Shown here in pieces: positions 45,955 to 54,412 of a stretch of 64,000 nucleotides of DNA. Numbering within the stretch: the stretch's first letter is position 1; the number at the start of each line of letters is the position of its first letter. The position numbers were made by a program, and so were the translations under genes. The notes below the pieces were generated by a model, which ran no database searches, was not told the DNA's origin, and was given only the letters and a program-made list of their open reading frames with translations. The stretch covers positions 51,380-115,379 of the forward strand of contig JBIJCF010000006.1 in the NCBI GenBank assembly GCA_044344795.1, given 5' to 3'. The DNA comes from GCA-2737665 sp044344795 (lineage in GTDB: Bacteria > Bacteroidota > Bacteroidia > Palsa-965).

Positions 45955-46926
45955 TTGTTACAACGTATCGTATTATCGATATCACTGTTGTTTGTGCATT
46001 TTTATGATGTGCATGCGCAGTTTGCGCCACCTGCGGGACAACCCGGAAGTACTGCTATTTATAAAGATAGTAGTATCATAGTTGGTTGGGCAAGCTCATG
46101 TACGGTGCAGTTGGGTTGGCAAGATGCGAGCAACACTTCTTTAGGATATGCCGCTGCCGGTGATAGTTCAATGGCTACAGGGCCTGCAGGTACAAATGGT
46201 ACAGTGAGTTTAGGCGATGGCGGTTGTGCAATAGTCACATTTAACTTCCCAATTTATAATGGACCGGGATTTGATTTTTGTGTTTTTGAAAATGCCTTCG
46301 ATGATTTGTTTTTAGAGCTGGCTTCTGTAGAAGTGAGCAGTGATGGTGTGAATTACTTTCGGTTTCCGGTTACCTCTTACACGCAAGATTCTGTGCAGAC
46401 TTCATCATTTGGATACACAGATGCTACAAAAATTGATAACCTCGCAGGGAAGTATCGCGTTAATTATGGAACACCATTTGATCTCGAATTGTTAGCTAAC
46501 ATTCCGGGTCTTAATGTTAACGCGATAACACATATTAAAATTTGCGATGTTGTAGGTAGCATAAATTCTACATATGCAACCTATGATCAATATGGTAACA
46601 TCGTCAACGATCCATGGCCAACTCCTTTTCCTTCGTCCGGATTTGATCTCGATGCTGTGGGAGCTATTCACTTGGCAACCGGTATTCAAGAGCTTCAGGA
46701 TAGTATTGTAATTGTATTTCCAAATCCTGCAGCGAGCTTTGTGCAAGTTTCGGAAGTTGGTTACGTGACGATAACAGATGTAAACGGAAGAGTAGTTTAT
46801 TCGGCTTGGAACAAAAATGATGCAGCAGTAATTGCTACAGAAAACTGGCCGAATGGATTGTATTATTTATCTGTGCAAAATTCTTCAGGTTTAAAAACGT
46901 GTAAACTGATGGTGCAACATGAATAG
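45955..46926 (+). CDS. Surface protein of the B12 locus, unknown function, T9SS-sorted
   Basis: A 323-residue product that must start at the TTG at 45955. No ATG lies between the in-frame upstream stop and the signal peptide LQRIVLSISLLFVHFYDVHAQ. The mature domain (~22-245) is a beta-sandwich with NGPGFDFCVFENAFDD, LASVEVSSDGVNYFRFPVTS and SGFDLDAVGAIHL; this family appears only as uncharacterised cell surface proteins. A type A T9SS tail ends the protein. It sits between the BtuH-like and BtuG-like genes, so a part in cobalamin capture is likely but untested. Confidence 0.82.
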   Translation: MLQRIVLSISLLFVHFYDVHAQFAPPAGQPGSTAIYKDSSIIVGWASSCTVQLGWQDASNTSLGYAAAGDSSMATGPAGTNGTVSLGDGGCAIVTFNFPIYNGPGFDFCVFENAFDDLFLELASVEVSSDGVNYFRFPVTSYTQDSVQTSSFGYTDATKIDNLAGKYRVNYGTPFDLELLANIPGLNVNAITHIKICDVVGSINSTYATYDQYGNIVNDPWPTPFPSSGFDLDAVGAIHLATGIQELQDSIVIVFPNPAASFVQVSEVGYVTITDVNGRVVYSAWNKNDAAVIATENWPNGLYYLSVQNSSGLKTCKLMVQHE

Positions 46927-47947
46927 AGTTGGATTTTTCTTCGTACTGATTGTTGCACTTGTTTCCTGTAGAAAGGATGTGCCGCCCGAACCTCCTGTTA
47001 CTGTTTTTCAGCCGAATAATGCTCGGGTGTATGTGATCAATGAAGGCAATTTTCAATTTGGAAACGCAAGTGTGTCATCGTTCGATCTAGTTAATGGTAC
47101 TGTAGTGGAAGATGTATTCAGTGCAGTTAATGGAGCGGCTTTAGGAGATGTCGGACAATCCGGCATAATTCACAACAATAAGTTATACATCGTGGTGAAT
47201 AACTCCGGTAAAATTGTGGTTGTTGATCCTCAAACTTTTCAATTACAGCATACGATAACAGGATTCGTTTCGCCACGTTTTATACTTCCTGTAAGTGCAA
47301 GTAAGTTTTATGTCAGTGATTTATACAGTGATCATATTTCCGTTTTAAATCCGGTGACGAATCAAATTACGGGAATAATTTCGTGTTCAGGATGGAGTGA
47401 AAAGATGGTTTTGTTAAACGGGAAAGTGTATGTAACCAACGTAACAAAACGATTTCTTTACATAATTGATCCTACACTTGATGTTGTACAAGATAGCATT
47501 GACGTAGGTTTTGGGGTATCATCATTGGTAGAAGACGTAAACGGAAAATTGTGGGTATTGGCAAGCGGTAGTGCTGCGCAAAATGAAACCGGGCAGTTAC
47601 ATTGTATAGATCCTATTTATGATTCCGTTGTGGTAACTCATATCTTTCCCGGAGTGCAACATCCAATGCAATTAACAATAAGTGCAAATCGCACAACTTT
47701 GTATTACATTAATGATGATGTATTTAGCATGTCAATTGCAGGATCATTGCCAACTGCGCCATTCATTCCATCATCAGGTCGTAATTGGTATAGTCTTGAC
47801 GTGCATCCTACAACTGGAGATTTGTTTGTTGCCGATGCTATTGACTATGTGCAAAGAGGGCGAGTTTATCGCTTTACCTCGCAAGGTGTGGAATTATCCA
47901 ATGGTTTGTGTGGTGTAATTCCCGCAGCATTTATTTTTCCTTACTGA
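46919..47947 (+). CDS. BtuG-like beta-propeller surface lipoprotein (YncE/DUF5074-like)
   Basis: A 342-residue predicted lipoprotein, lipobox LVSC (Cys17) followed by RKDVPPEPP. The mature part consists of YncE-type propeller blades: LYIVVNNSGKIVVVDPQTF, FYVSDLYSDHISVLNPVT, VYVTNVTKRFLYIIDPT, LWVLASG. BtuG of gut Bacteroides is such a propeller and binds B12 tightly on top of BtuB. Its position at the end of the riboswitch operon supports the same role. It overlaps the preceding gene by 8 bases and the convergent DUF2490 gene by 7. Confidence 0.85.
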   Translation: MNRVGFFFVLIVALVSCRKDVPPEPPVTVFQPNNARVYVINEGNFQFGNASVSSFDLVNGTVVEDVFSAVNGAALGDVGQSGIIHNNKLYIVVNNSGKIVVVDPQTFQLQHTITGFVSPRFILPVSASKFYVSDLYSDHISVLNPVTNQITGIISCSGWSEKMVLLNGKVYVTNVTKRFLYIIDPTLDVVQDSIDVGFGVSSLVEDVNGKLWVLASGSAAQNETGQLHCIDPIYDSVVVTHIFPGVQHPMQLTISANRTTLYYINDDVFSMSIAGSLPTAPFIPSSGRNWYSLDVHPTTGDLFVADAIDYVQRGRVYRFTSQGVELSNGLCGVIPAAFIFPY

Positions 47948-48708
47948 TTCGTTGTGTTCGATTTTCGTAAATCAACGTTATATGTTATTGCAAATTGTAC
48001 GGTATGATTGCTTTCGACGTGAATGCCGTCAGCTTTAAAAATTGCCTGATGTAAATACCCTATTTGTACGTTTCCCTTAGTCGAGAATTGATAACCAATA
48101 CCTCCATATGCTCTGTTTTGATCGTAGATGTTGTATTTAACATTTTTTCCAAAGTTGATCCACACTTCGTTGTTGAATGCCATAAACCAGGTGCGATATT
48201 CAATTTTGGTTGAATTAAGTGCCACTAATGTTTGGAAGCGATATCGAATGCGGTTAGAGTAAATGATCTGTGCAGAAGTAGAGTCAGTTGCGTAATTTTC
48301 AACCCAACGTTGTTCCAGCCGATAACGGTGTTGTAAAGAAGTGCGTGCTAACTGTTGCACGAAATGTAATTGTTGCCAAGCTCTGCTTTCCTGATAAGCC
48401 TTATTTGCAGGTAGTTTACCATACCGGTCGGTGTAAATCCATGCGTACCCTGCGGTTATCATCATATGGTCATTCAGACGAAAATCAATACCAGCTCGAG
48501 CTAACGTTTGTTGTGTTTGCGGAAGCCAGTTGGCTCTTCGTAATTGAAGTTCGGTATGTACTCCCCATTTCTCCGTAAAGCGATGATTACCGAAATAATT
48601 GTACCAAGCGTGATGATTGGTTAGAATTTGGCGCTGAGCATCAGATCGATGCGCCGTTAGGATAAGTGTCAATAGCAGTATAACGCTGTGGGGGATATGT
48701 CGTATCAT
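47941..48708 (-). CDS. DUF2490 family outer-membrane protein
   Basis: About 255 residues from the ATG at 48708 (a longer frame starts at GTG). The signal peptide ends near SDAQ. The DUF2490 pattern WYNYFGNHRFTEKWGVHTEL begins the mature protein, and NYELEQRW-like barrel strands follow (LQHRYRLEQRWVE, WINFGKNVKYN, IGYLHQAIFK). The family is a small predicted outer-membrane barrel of unknown transport role. It converges on the B12 operon but is on the other strand and not part of it. Confidence 0.85.
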   Translation of the reverse strand: MIRHIPHSVILLLTLILTAHRSDAQRQILTNHHAWYNYFGNHRFTEKWGVHTELQLRRANWLPQTQQTLARAGIDFRLNDHMMITAGYAWIYTDRYGKLPANKAYQESRAWQQLHFVQQLARTSLQHRYRLEQRWVENYATDSTSAQIIYSNRIRYRFQTLVALNSTKIEYRTWFMAFNNEVWINFGKNVKYNIYDQNRAYGGIGYQFSTKGNVQIGYLHQAIFKADGIHVESNHTVQFAITYNVDLRKSNTTNQ

Positions 48709-48819
48709 AATTAAACGCAAATTTATAATGCTCTTAGTTTGTATGAATCCCACTTAACAAATATTGTCGGCATTATTTGAAATTCTACTTACTTTAGTTG
48801 ATACAATCATTCGCAATTT

Positions 48820-49479
48820 ATGCCAATGCAGGTAAAATCAGTAGAAGAATATATTGACAATTGGTTTAGTCAATTTGAACCGTCGTTAAAGTCGTTATTG
48901 GCTAAAGAAGCTACTTTACGTGTCTTTCAGCCGGGCGATATGCTAATGGATGCAGGACAGTATTTCAAATCGACCATGCTGGTGGTGGAAGGCTATGTGA
49001 AGCTCTATCGCGAAGGAGAGGACGGTAATGAGTTTTTCATGTACATGATCGGTCCCGGAGAAGGTTGTGCTTTGTCTATGATTTGTGCGTTGAAAAACGA
49101 ACGGAGCGAATTAAAAGCCACGGCGATGGATGAAACAGTAGTGATACAAATTCCTTTGGAATTGATGGATAGACTTATGTTGGAGCATCGTTCCTGGTAT
49201 TACTTTGTATTAGAAACATATCGCAAAAGGTTTGAAGATATGCTGGAGTTGATCGATCATGTCATTTTCAAAGCTATGGACGAACGACTCGAGTTTTACT
49301 TGAGACAGAAGGCGGAAAAATTGAATACTAATATTCTGCAGACAACACATCAAGAAATCGCTAATGATCTGAACTCTTCTCGTGAAGTTATTTCCAGATT
49401 GATTAAGAAGATGGAGCAGAAGGGGATGGTGCGCAGCGAACGTAATTATATGTTACTTCATTTCGTGAATCAGAAGTGA
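48820..49479 (+). CDS. Crp/Fnr family transcriptional regulator
   Basis: A 219-residue regulator with a cyclic-nucleotide-binding-like beta-barrel (~20-115) and a C-terminal winged helix (~165-215). The recognition helix SSREVISRLIKKME has Arg188, Glu189 and Arg193 at the same spacing as the DNA-contacting Arg180, Glu181 and Arg185 of E. coli CRP. This predicts TGTGA half-sites, which occur before two nearby sulfur promoters. There is no N-terminal iron-sulfur Cys cluster of FNR. Two cysteines, Cys83 and Cys89, lie where CRP binds cAMP, and the loop there is longer than in CRP. It faces the sulfur genes and its end overlaps the porin gene by 10 bases. Confidence 0.9.
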   Translation: MPMQVKSVEEYIDNWFSQFEPSLKSLLAKEATLRVFQPGDMLMDAGQYFKSTMLVVEGYVKLYREGEDGNEFFMYMIGPGEGCALSMICALKNERSELKATAMDETVVIQIPLELMDRLMLEHRSWYYFVLETYRKRFEDMLELIDHVIFKAMDERLEFYLRQKAEKLNTNILQTTHQEIANDLNSSREVISRLIKKMEQKGMVRSERNYMLLHFVNQK

Positions 49480-50876
49480 TAATTTAAAACCAAGTTATAA
49501 TTCAACATATCAACTTTATTAAAAACGAATCGTGGGTTGTCGTATGTATTTCCCATGTTCATTTTGTAAACTACTAAAGCTGAAATTTCCAGGCCTTCTA
49601 TACTTTCGCTTAAATCGTATTTGGCTTCTCCGTTTACTTGCAGGTAAGACGGCATTCCGTATTTGTTAAGCCGGTAATTTTTTACATCGGGTAATTGATA
49701 ATATCCCGCGGACAGCGCGTAGACAAACGGATGTTTGTTGGCGTAGCGTTCAGCACGTGCTACTACCGCATGCACATTGCCCACACCTTCGTTCCGTTCA
49801 CGTTGCATGAAGGTATAAAACGGCTCACGTCCCCATGCACGCGGCATTAAAAAGCGGCCATCGCCTGTAATGTGTGTATATGCAACACTTAGTTTGTATT
49901 TGCGATTTAATCGATAACCAACAAATGCACTTACTACATTCGAATATGCACCACGGTCTATATAAGTCTTCGATTGATCTGCGTTTCCACCATCGTTTAT
50001 AGCATCTTGTCGCACGTACATAATGCCGGTTTCTAAAGGATGTTGAGTAGAATCTTTGAAATTATTCCACTTCACCTCCAGCATTGCCGTATTGAAAACA
50101 TTATCGGCATATTGATTCCACAATCCGATGTTCCAGCCGGCATTGCGATAATGCATGGAAGCGATTCCAATACCTGCCGAACTGATATGGTGCTCGTATT
50201 CTGACTTGTCGCCTGAAGTAGCTACACCATTCGGAAATATTCCGTAGGTGTCTTCAACTTTATACCAATTTACTGTGGAGCGGGGCGATATGGCCCAAAT
50301 CCATCCACCTTCAAATTTGAATTTGCCTGCACGTTGTTGTACCCATATCCCGTTTTCTTTCGTGGGCATCATACGTCCGTCTTGTCCATTTATGAATGGA
50401 GTATTGAGCAATTGCTTACCTATGGTAGCGTTACCACTTTTCCAGTAGCCGCGTAGGTATAGTTTCTCTAAACGATCCAGATCGTGTTTGTTATTGGGAT
50501 CTTCTATGTCAAATAAACCCAACTCGTAACGGTTTAATGAATTTGTGAGCGAATCACGCATTTCCATTTCGGATGAAACGAGGTTGTGCGTAAAGAAACC
50601 ACTCACTCCAACTTGAAAATGTTTATAAATACGTGTTTCGTATCCGATTCCTGCACCAACGGCTAATGCCCAACTATCCATTAATCCTGCTGAATTGTCG
50701 GTAGCCATAGCAAAAATCCTGGCATGACCTTCAAACTTGCCTTTGCACACAGCAGTGCGAAACGAACAAGTATCCATCTCGGAGTGGTGTTCGCCGTGTT
50801 GCGCTTTCAATACGGATGTGCTTGTCCAGCCGATAAGTATTAGAACTATTCGGAATATGAAATTTAAATTAATCAT
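49470..50876 (-). CDS. Outer-membrane porin of the sulfur island
   Basis: A 468-residue product with a signal peptide ending VLKAQ and a His-rich mature start (HGEHHSEMDTC). Barrel features are YLRGYWKSGNATIGKQLLNT, the plug-like loop TPFINGQDGRMMPT, and paired aromatic strands to the C-terminal NYNLVLNYHF. It resembles OprD-like porins. It lies 6 bases downstream of the cytochrome gene, suggesting that it admits or releases the small sulfur compounds handled by the other proteins. It is the last gene of the leftward operon. Confidence 0.78.
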   Translation of the reverse strand: MINLNFIFRIVLILIGWTSTSVLKAQHGEHHSEMDTCSFRTAVCKGKFEGHARIFAMATDNSAGLMDSWALAVGAGIGYETRIYKHFQVGVSGFFTHNLVSSEMEMRDSLTNSLNRYELGLFDIEDPNNKHDLDRLEKLYLRGYWKSGNATIGKQLLNTPFINGQDGRMMPTKENGIWVQQRAGKFKFEGGWIWAISPRSTVNWYKVEDTYGIFPNGVATSGDKSEYEHHISSAGIGIASMHYRNAGWNIGLWNQYADNVFNTAMLEVKWNNFKDSTQHPLETGIMYVRQDAINDGGNADQSKTYIDRGAYSNVVSAFVGYRLNRKYKLSVAYTHITGDGRFLMPRAWGREPFYTFMQRERNEGVGNVHAVVARAERYANKHPFVYALSAGYYQLPDVKNYRLNKYGMPSYLQVNGEAKYDLSESIEGLEISALVVYKMNMGNTYDNPRFVFNKVDMLNYNLVLNYHF

Positions 50877-50881
50877 TATGA

Positions 50882-51919
50882 TTATTTTTTGTGTGCGTCA
50901 GCTATGGGCTGAAACGGTCCGTACTTGTGTTGCTTTTCCGGATAGGAATCGGTGAAAGGTCCGAATGGGTGATCGACAGGCTTCTTCGAAGGATCCGGCC
51001 AATCTGCTTTCGTGTTTTTGTGTGGGCGTTCCTGACTATTAACGAAAGCTGCAACGTCCCATGCTTCTTCAGGAGTGAGTTGACGATTTTCATGGCTTGC
51101 TCCTAATGGCATATTATCATACACATAACCTGCAAATCGCGAAAGTCGAAATAGTCCGGCTCCATCATTATAGCTATGCGGTCCCCAAAGTGGAGGATAG
51201 GTGTATTCGGTGCCTTCCGGATTCATCATGCCTGCTCCGTCTGCGCCATGGCAAGATTGACAACGGTCCACGTAAACAATTTTACCTTTGTCGGAATCTG
51301 CTGCACGATCCATAAATGCCAGTGTTGTAATGCCGCTCCCTTTTGGTGATTCTCCTTTAGGAACATCGGTTCCCAACCAATTTATATAGGCAACAATAGC
51401 CTGTATCTCTTTACTGTCATTAGCTAATGCTTGTCCATTCAAACTACGTTCAAAACAATCGTTAACACGTTTAGGAATAGTTTCTTCCGTTCCGCTGCGT
51501 GCACGAAATTTCGGATATGTAGATGCTACGGCACTGTAATTATTTCCGAAAGGTTTACTGCCGGCATCTAAGTGACAATTCTGGCAATTAAGACCGTTTG
51601 AAATTTGCCCAACTGTTCCTTTCGGTCCGAGATACTTGGAAGTATGCGAGATCAAATCTTTACCATATAAAATTAAATCACCATCAGCGCCCGTCGGAAT
51701 AGTTGCAATGTCCGGTGCAATCCAATAATCGGGAGGAGTAGGAGCAGATGTTGGAGCAGCTGCAACAACAACTGTTTCTTCAGTTGATTCTTCTGAAATA
51801 AATATTGGAGGTTGACTCCAATTGTGGAACATTACAATGAGTAAGAAGATCAATGCTGCTACCAAACCCATCACCATCCAGGTGAGAATCATTATTGTGC
51901 GAACGAGGGGCTTACTCAT
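50882..51919 (-). CDS. TsdA-like dihaem cytochrome c (thiosulfate dehydrogenase type)
   Basis: A 345-residue membrane-anchored cytochrome (transmembrane helix ~10-30, Pro/Ala linker to ~60). Haem 1 is bound by NCQNCH (Cys112, Cys115, His116), haem 2 by RCQSCH (Cys220, Cys223, His224). The order GLNCQNCHLDAG, YPKFRARSGTEETIPKRVNDCFERSLNGQ follows TsdA, which oxidises two thiosulfates to tetrathionate. A SoxXA-like electron-transfer role is the alternative. It lies 12 bases after the small YeeE/YedE gene. Confidence 0.85.
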   Translation of the reverse strand: MSKPLVRTIMILTWMVMGLVAALIFLLIVMFHNWSQPPIFISEESTEETVVVAAAPTSAPTPPDYWIAPDIATIPTGADGDLILYGKDLISHTSKYLGPKGTVGQISNGLNCQNCHLDAGSKPFGNNYSAVASTYPKFRARSGTEETIPKRVNDCFERSLNGQALANDSKEIQAIVAYINWLGTDVPKGESPKGSGITTLAFMDRAADSDKGKIVYVDRCQSCHGADGAGMMNPEGTEYTYPPLWGPHSYNDGAGLFRLSRFAGYVYDNMPLGASHENRQLTPEEAWDVAAFVNSQERPHKNTKADWPDPSKKPVDHPFGPFTDSYPEKQHKYGPFQPIADAHKK

Positions 51920-51931
51920 AACAATGTGGTA

Positions 51932-52345
51932 TTAGTGTGGTAATTTATCTTTCATAACACCGTACAAATAGGTACCAAGTGTTGCAAACAAGATGACGAT
52001 GCCCATACTGATAAATCCGTAACCTAAGTTGACAAACATTGGTCCGGGACAAGCGCCTGTTAAGGCCCATCCGAGTCCGAAAATGGTACCGCCTACCAGG
52101 TAGCGTGTTATTCCTTTTTCTTTAGGAGCAATAACAATAGGATTTCCCTCAAAGTCGCGGAGGCGATATTTTTTAATTAATGCGACTGCAATAACACCAA
52201 GAACTACAGCGGTTCCGATGATGCCGTACATATGAAACGATTGAAATCGAAACATTTCCTGAATACGATACCAAGAGATCGCTTCAGATTTAGTCATTAC
52301 GATACCGAATATTATTCCGGCTAAAATAAAACGAAGTGATTTCAT
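51932..52345 (-). CDS. YeeE/YedE family membrane protein, short half
   Basis: A 137-residue inner-membrane protein (DUF6691-type YeeE/YedE half) with about four hydrophobic segments. It contains the family motif LTGACPGPMFVNLGYG, whose Cys is thought to relay sulfur. Such half-size proteins pair with a second half to form the thiosulfate/sulfur uptake channel. The partner starts upstream on the same strand, 2 bases away. Confidence 0.88.
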   Translation of the reverse strand: MKSLRFILAGIIFGIVMTKSEAISWYRIQEMFRFQSFHMYGIIGTAVVLGVIAVALIKKYRLRDFEGNPIVIAPKEKGITRYLVGGTIFGLGWALTGACPGPMFVNLGYGFISMGIVILFATLGTYLYGVMKDKLPH

Positions 52346-52347
52346 GA

Positions 52348-52908
52348 TTATTTAAGTATTAATGGTAGACCAATAAATGTCATCGTTAATCCGCCGATGA
52401 AAAATCCGATTACTGCAATTAATGAAGGCAACTGGAGGTTGGATAAACCGCTGATAGCGTGACCTGAAGTACAACCGCCGGCATAGCGTGTTCCGAAACC
52501 GATTAATAAACCACCAAATGCCAGTAGTGCAATATTAAACGGATCAGTTAACGAATGCATGCCAAACAATTCTTCCGGTTGCATTCCTTGAGGTGCAGCT
52601 ATACCTAAATCGGTGAGATCTTTAATAGTCTTGTCTGAAATGATTACAGGAGCACCATTGCTCATGAAAAGATGTGCAATTAAGCCACCTATAATTGATC
52701 CCACTAGGAAAAGGATGTTCCAGATTTGAGTTTTCCAGTTGAAATCGAAAAATTTAACTCGCTTACCTGCACCGCAGGCAGAGCAAATAGTTCTGAAATT
52801 GGACGAAAAGCCAAAGCTTTTTCCGAAGAATAATAACAGGACCATTATGCCTGCAATCAATGCGCCGGAAATGTACCACGGCCATGGTGCTAATAGTGCT
52901 TCTTTCAT
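52348..52908 (-). CDS. YeeE/YedE family membrane protein, long half
   Basis: A 186-residue inner-membrane protein with about five hydrophobic segments. The sulfur-binding signature GGCTSGHAISG is near residue 140. A second Cys-containing stretch CSACGAGKRVKFFDFNW lies near residue 41. Homologues of YeeE import thiosulfate. Together with the next gene it makes a split two-gene YeeE/YedE system, common in Bacteroidota and Proteobacteria. Confidence 0.9.
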   Translation of the reverse strand: MKEALLAPWPWYISGALIAGIMVLLLFFGKSFGFSSNFRTICSACGAGKRVKFFDFNWKTQIWNILFLVGSIIGGLIAHLFMSNGAPVIISDKTIKDLTDLGIAAPQGMQPEELFGMHSLTDPFNIALLAFGGLLIGFGTRYAGGCTSGHAISGLSNLQLPSLIAVIGFFIGGLTMTFIGLPLILK

Positions 52909-52926
52909 ACGAGTTTATTTTGGAGC

Positions 52927-53766
52927 TTAATGAATATTAAAAGTAATGATCGGTTTAAACAAGTGATTCACCAACTTCTCTGCAACGCTAGGAGAAAGCA
53001 ACTGCTTCCAGCCCGAACGACCGTGTGTGCCGATGCAGAGCATGTCCATTTCTTTCATTTGAACAAAGTGCATGACGCCGGTTTCTACGTCTGAATCTTT
53101 CAATACATGAAATTCAGTGTTAGACAAGTGGTTGTCATTTACAAAGTCCTGCATGAATTGTTTTAACTGCGATTCATCTGTTCTGTCATTGGACGCAGCA
53201 ATTTGTAACAAGTGAATCTTAGTACCGAACGCTTGTTGAATGGCTTTCAATAATTTCAAATCATAGTTTTCTTTCAATCTAAAATCATGAACCAACAGAA
53301 TATTTCGGATAACCAATTCCGAGCGATTGCACATGAGTGATAAAACGGGAATCCTACAATGGCGCACCACATGTTGTGTTTCGCTTCCGGAAAGTGCCTC
53401 CTGAATACCGCGTGCACCACGCGTTCCCATAATTAACAAATCAAAATTGCCATCTGCTGTACTGCAAATAGTTTGAGTTAACGGACCAAATTTGATTGCA
53501 GAAGTAATAGTATTTGCATAGTCCTCTTTCAACTTACCGAGTTTCTCTTTAGCCACATCTTGCATACGGAGGTACATAGAAATATCATTTTCTCCGTCAC
53601 TCATGGGCTGTCCGCTCTTATCCAATTGCACGTGCGAGGGCGTATCAATGACATGAAGAAAGGTTACTTCAAGGTCAATTTTTTCTGCCAGCTTCTGTGC
53701 CATTAACCAGGCAAAATGAGCCTGCACGGAAAAGTCGGTGGGTATTAAAACTTTGATTTTACTCAT
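52927..53766 (-). CDS. Tandem universal stress protein (UspA family)
   Basis: The ATG at 53766 gives 279 residues; the longer frame adds 53 residues taken from the neighbouring gene in another frame. The first Usp domain has VLIPTDFSVQAH and LLIMGTRGARG, the second ILLVHDFRLKENYD and LCIGTHGRSGWKQLLS. The GxxGxS-like ATP motif is intact in the second domain (GTHGRSG). The gene overlaps the preceding DUF6132-like gene by 8 bases. Its role in a sulfur operon may be redox or energy stress signalling. Confidence 0.9.
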   Translation of the reverse strand: MSKIKVLIPTDFSVQAHFAWLMAQKLAEKIDLEVTFLHVIDTPSHVQLDKSGQPMSDGENDISMYLRMQDVAKEKLGKLKEDYANTITSAIKFGPLTQTICSTADGNFDLLIMGTRGARGIQEALSGSETQHVVRHCRIPVLSLMCNRSELVIRNILLVHDFRLKENYDLKLLKAIQQAFGTKIHLLQIAASNDRTDESQLKQFMQDFVNDNHLSNTEFHVLKDSDVETGVMHFVQMKEMDMLCIGTHGRSGWKQLLSPSVAEKLVNHLFKPIITFNIH

Positions 53767-54046
53767 GATTTGATGTTTTAGTATCGGTAGTTTGAACAGC
53801 CGTTTCTTTTGGTGATTTGTTTTTTGAATCGGAGCAGCCGCTAGCTGTAAGGAGGAAGCCCATGGCAGCGCCATAAAGCATGCTAGACAATTTATTAGAG
53901 GTGATAGGACATGCCCCTGAGGCACATCCGATAAATTTCCAATACAAGTAACCTGCTGCAGCGCCTAATGCTATACCTGCTCCCATTATCATAAGCTGAC
54001 GTTTGGTAAAACAGAAGAATAAACTCTTTTTCCCTTCTACATTCAT
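53759..54046 (-). CDS. Small DUF6132-like membrane protein
   Basis: A 95-residue protein with two hydrophobic segments (~18-38 and ~50-68). Between them is FIGCASGACPITSNKLSSML, a Cys-x4-Cys motif typical of a small family seen beside rhodanese and sulfur genes in Bacteroidota. The C-terminus is soluble, Lys/Thr rich, after TASGC. It may be part of a transfer path for sulfane sulfur at the membrane, but this is inference. Confidence 0.75.
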   Translation of the reverse strand: MNVEGKKSLFFCFTKRQLMIMGAGIALGAAAGYLYWKFIGCASGACPITSNKLSSMLYGAAMGFLLTASGCSDSKNKSPKETAVQTTDTKTSNHE

Positions 54047-54083
54047 GGCCTTTAGTGTTGAATTTATTCTTCTGTTTTATTTG

Positions 54084-54392
54084 TTAACGATATCCCATTA
54101 TTCCACCATCCAAATTGTAGGCGGTGTAACCTGCTTCTTTCAGCATGATGCATGCGTGTGAGCTGCGATTTCCGCTTCTGCAATACACAAACACCGGCTT
54201 CGATTTATCAAGTTCGAGAATGGCGTCGCTGAAATATGGCGACATGATATCAATATTGCGTGCTCCGTCTAAATGTCCGGACTCATACTCTCCCGGAGTG
54301 CGCACATCCAAAAGGATGGCGCCCGGAGTTGATTCGTATTGTGATTTGAATGTCGCTCCATCCAAATTTTTCACTGCTGATGTAAAAAACAT
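54084..54392 (-). CDS. Single-domain rhodanese sulfurtransferase
   Basis: From the ATG at 54392 the product has 102 residues (a longer frame would overlap the upstream gene). It is one rhodanese domain: ILLDVRTPGEYESGHLDGA, then VFVYCRSGNRS with the active Cys at 71. No signal peptide, so cytosolic. Such proteins move sulfane sulfur between thiols, sulfite and cyanide. It lies 20 bases after the CstB-like gene and probably shares its transcript. Confidence 0.9.
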   Translation of the reverse strand: MFFTSAVKNLDGATFKSQYESTPGAILLDVRTPGEYESGHLDGARNIDIMSPYFSDAILELDKSKPVFVYCRSGNRSSHACIMLKEAGYTAYNLDGGIMGYR

Positions 54393-54412
54393 AGTATTTA
54401 GTTTTTTAATGA

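Noticed and set aside
52927..53925. Longer start for the universal stress protein
   Set aside because: The 53 extra residues come from the other frame of the DUF6132-like gene and do not look like a Usp N-terminus.
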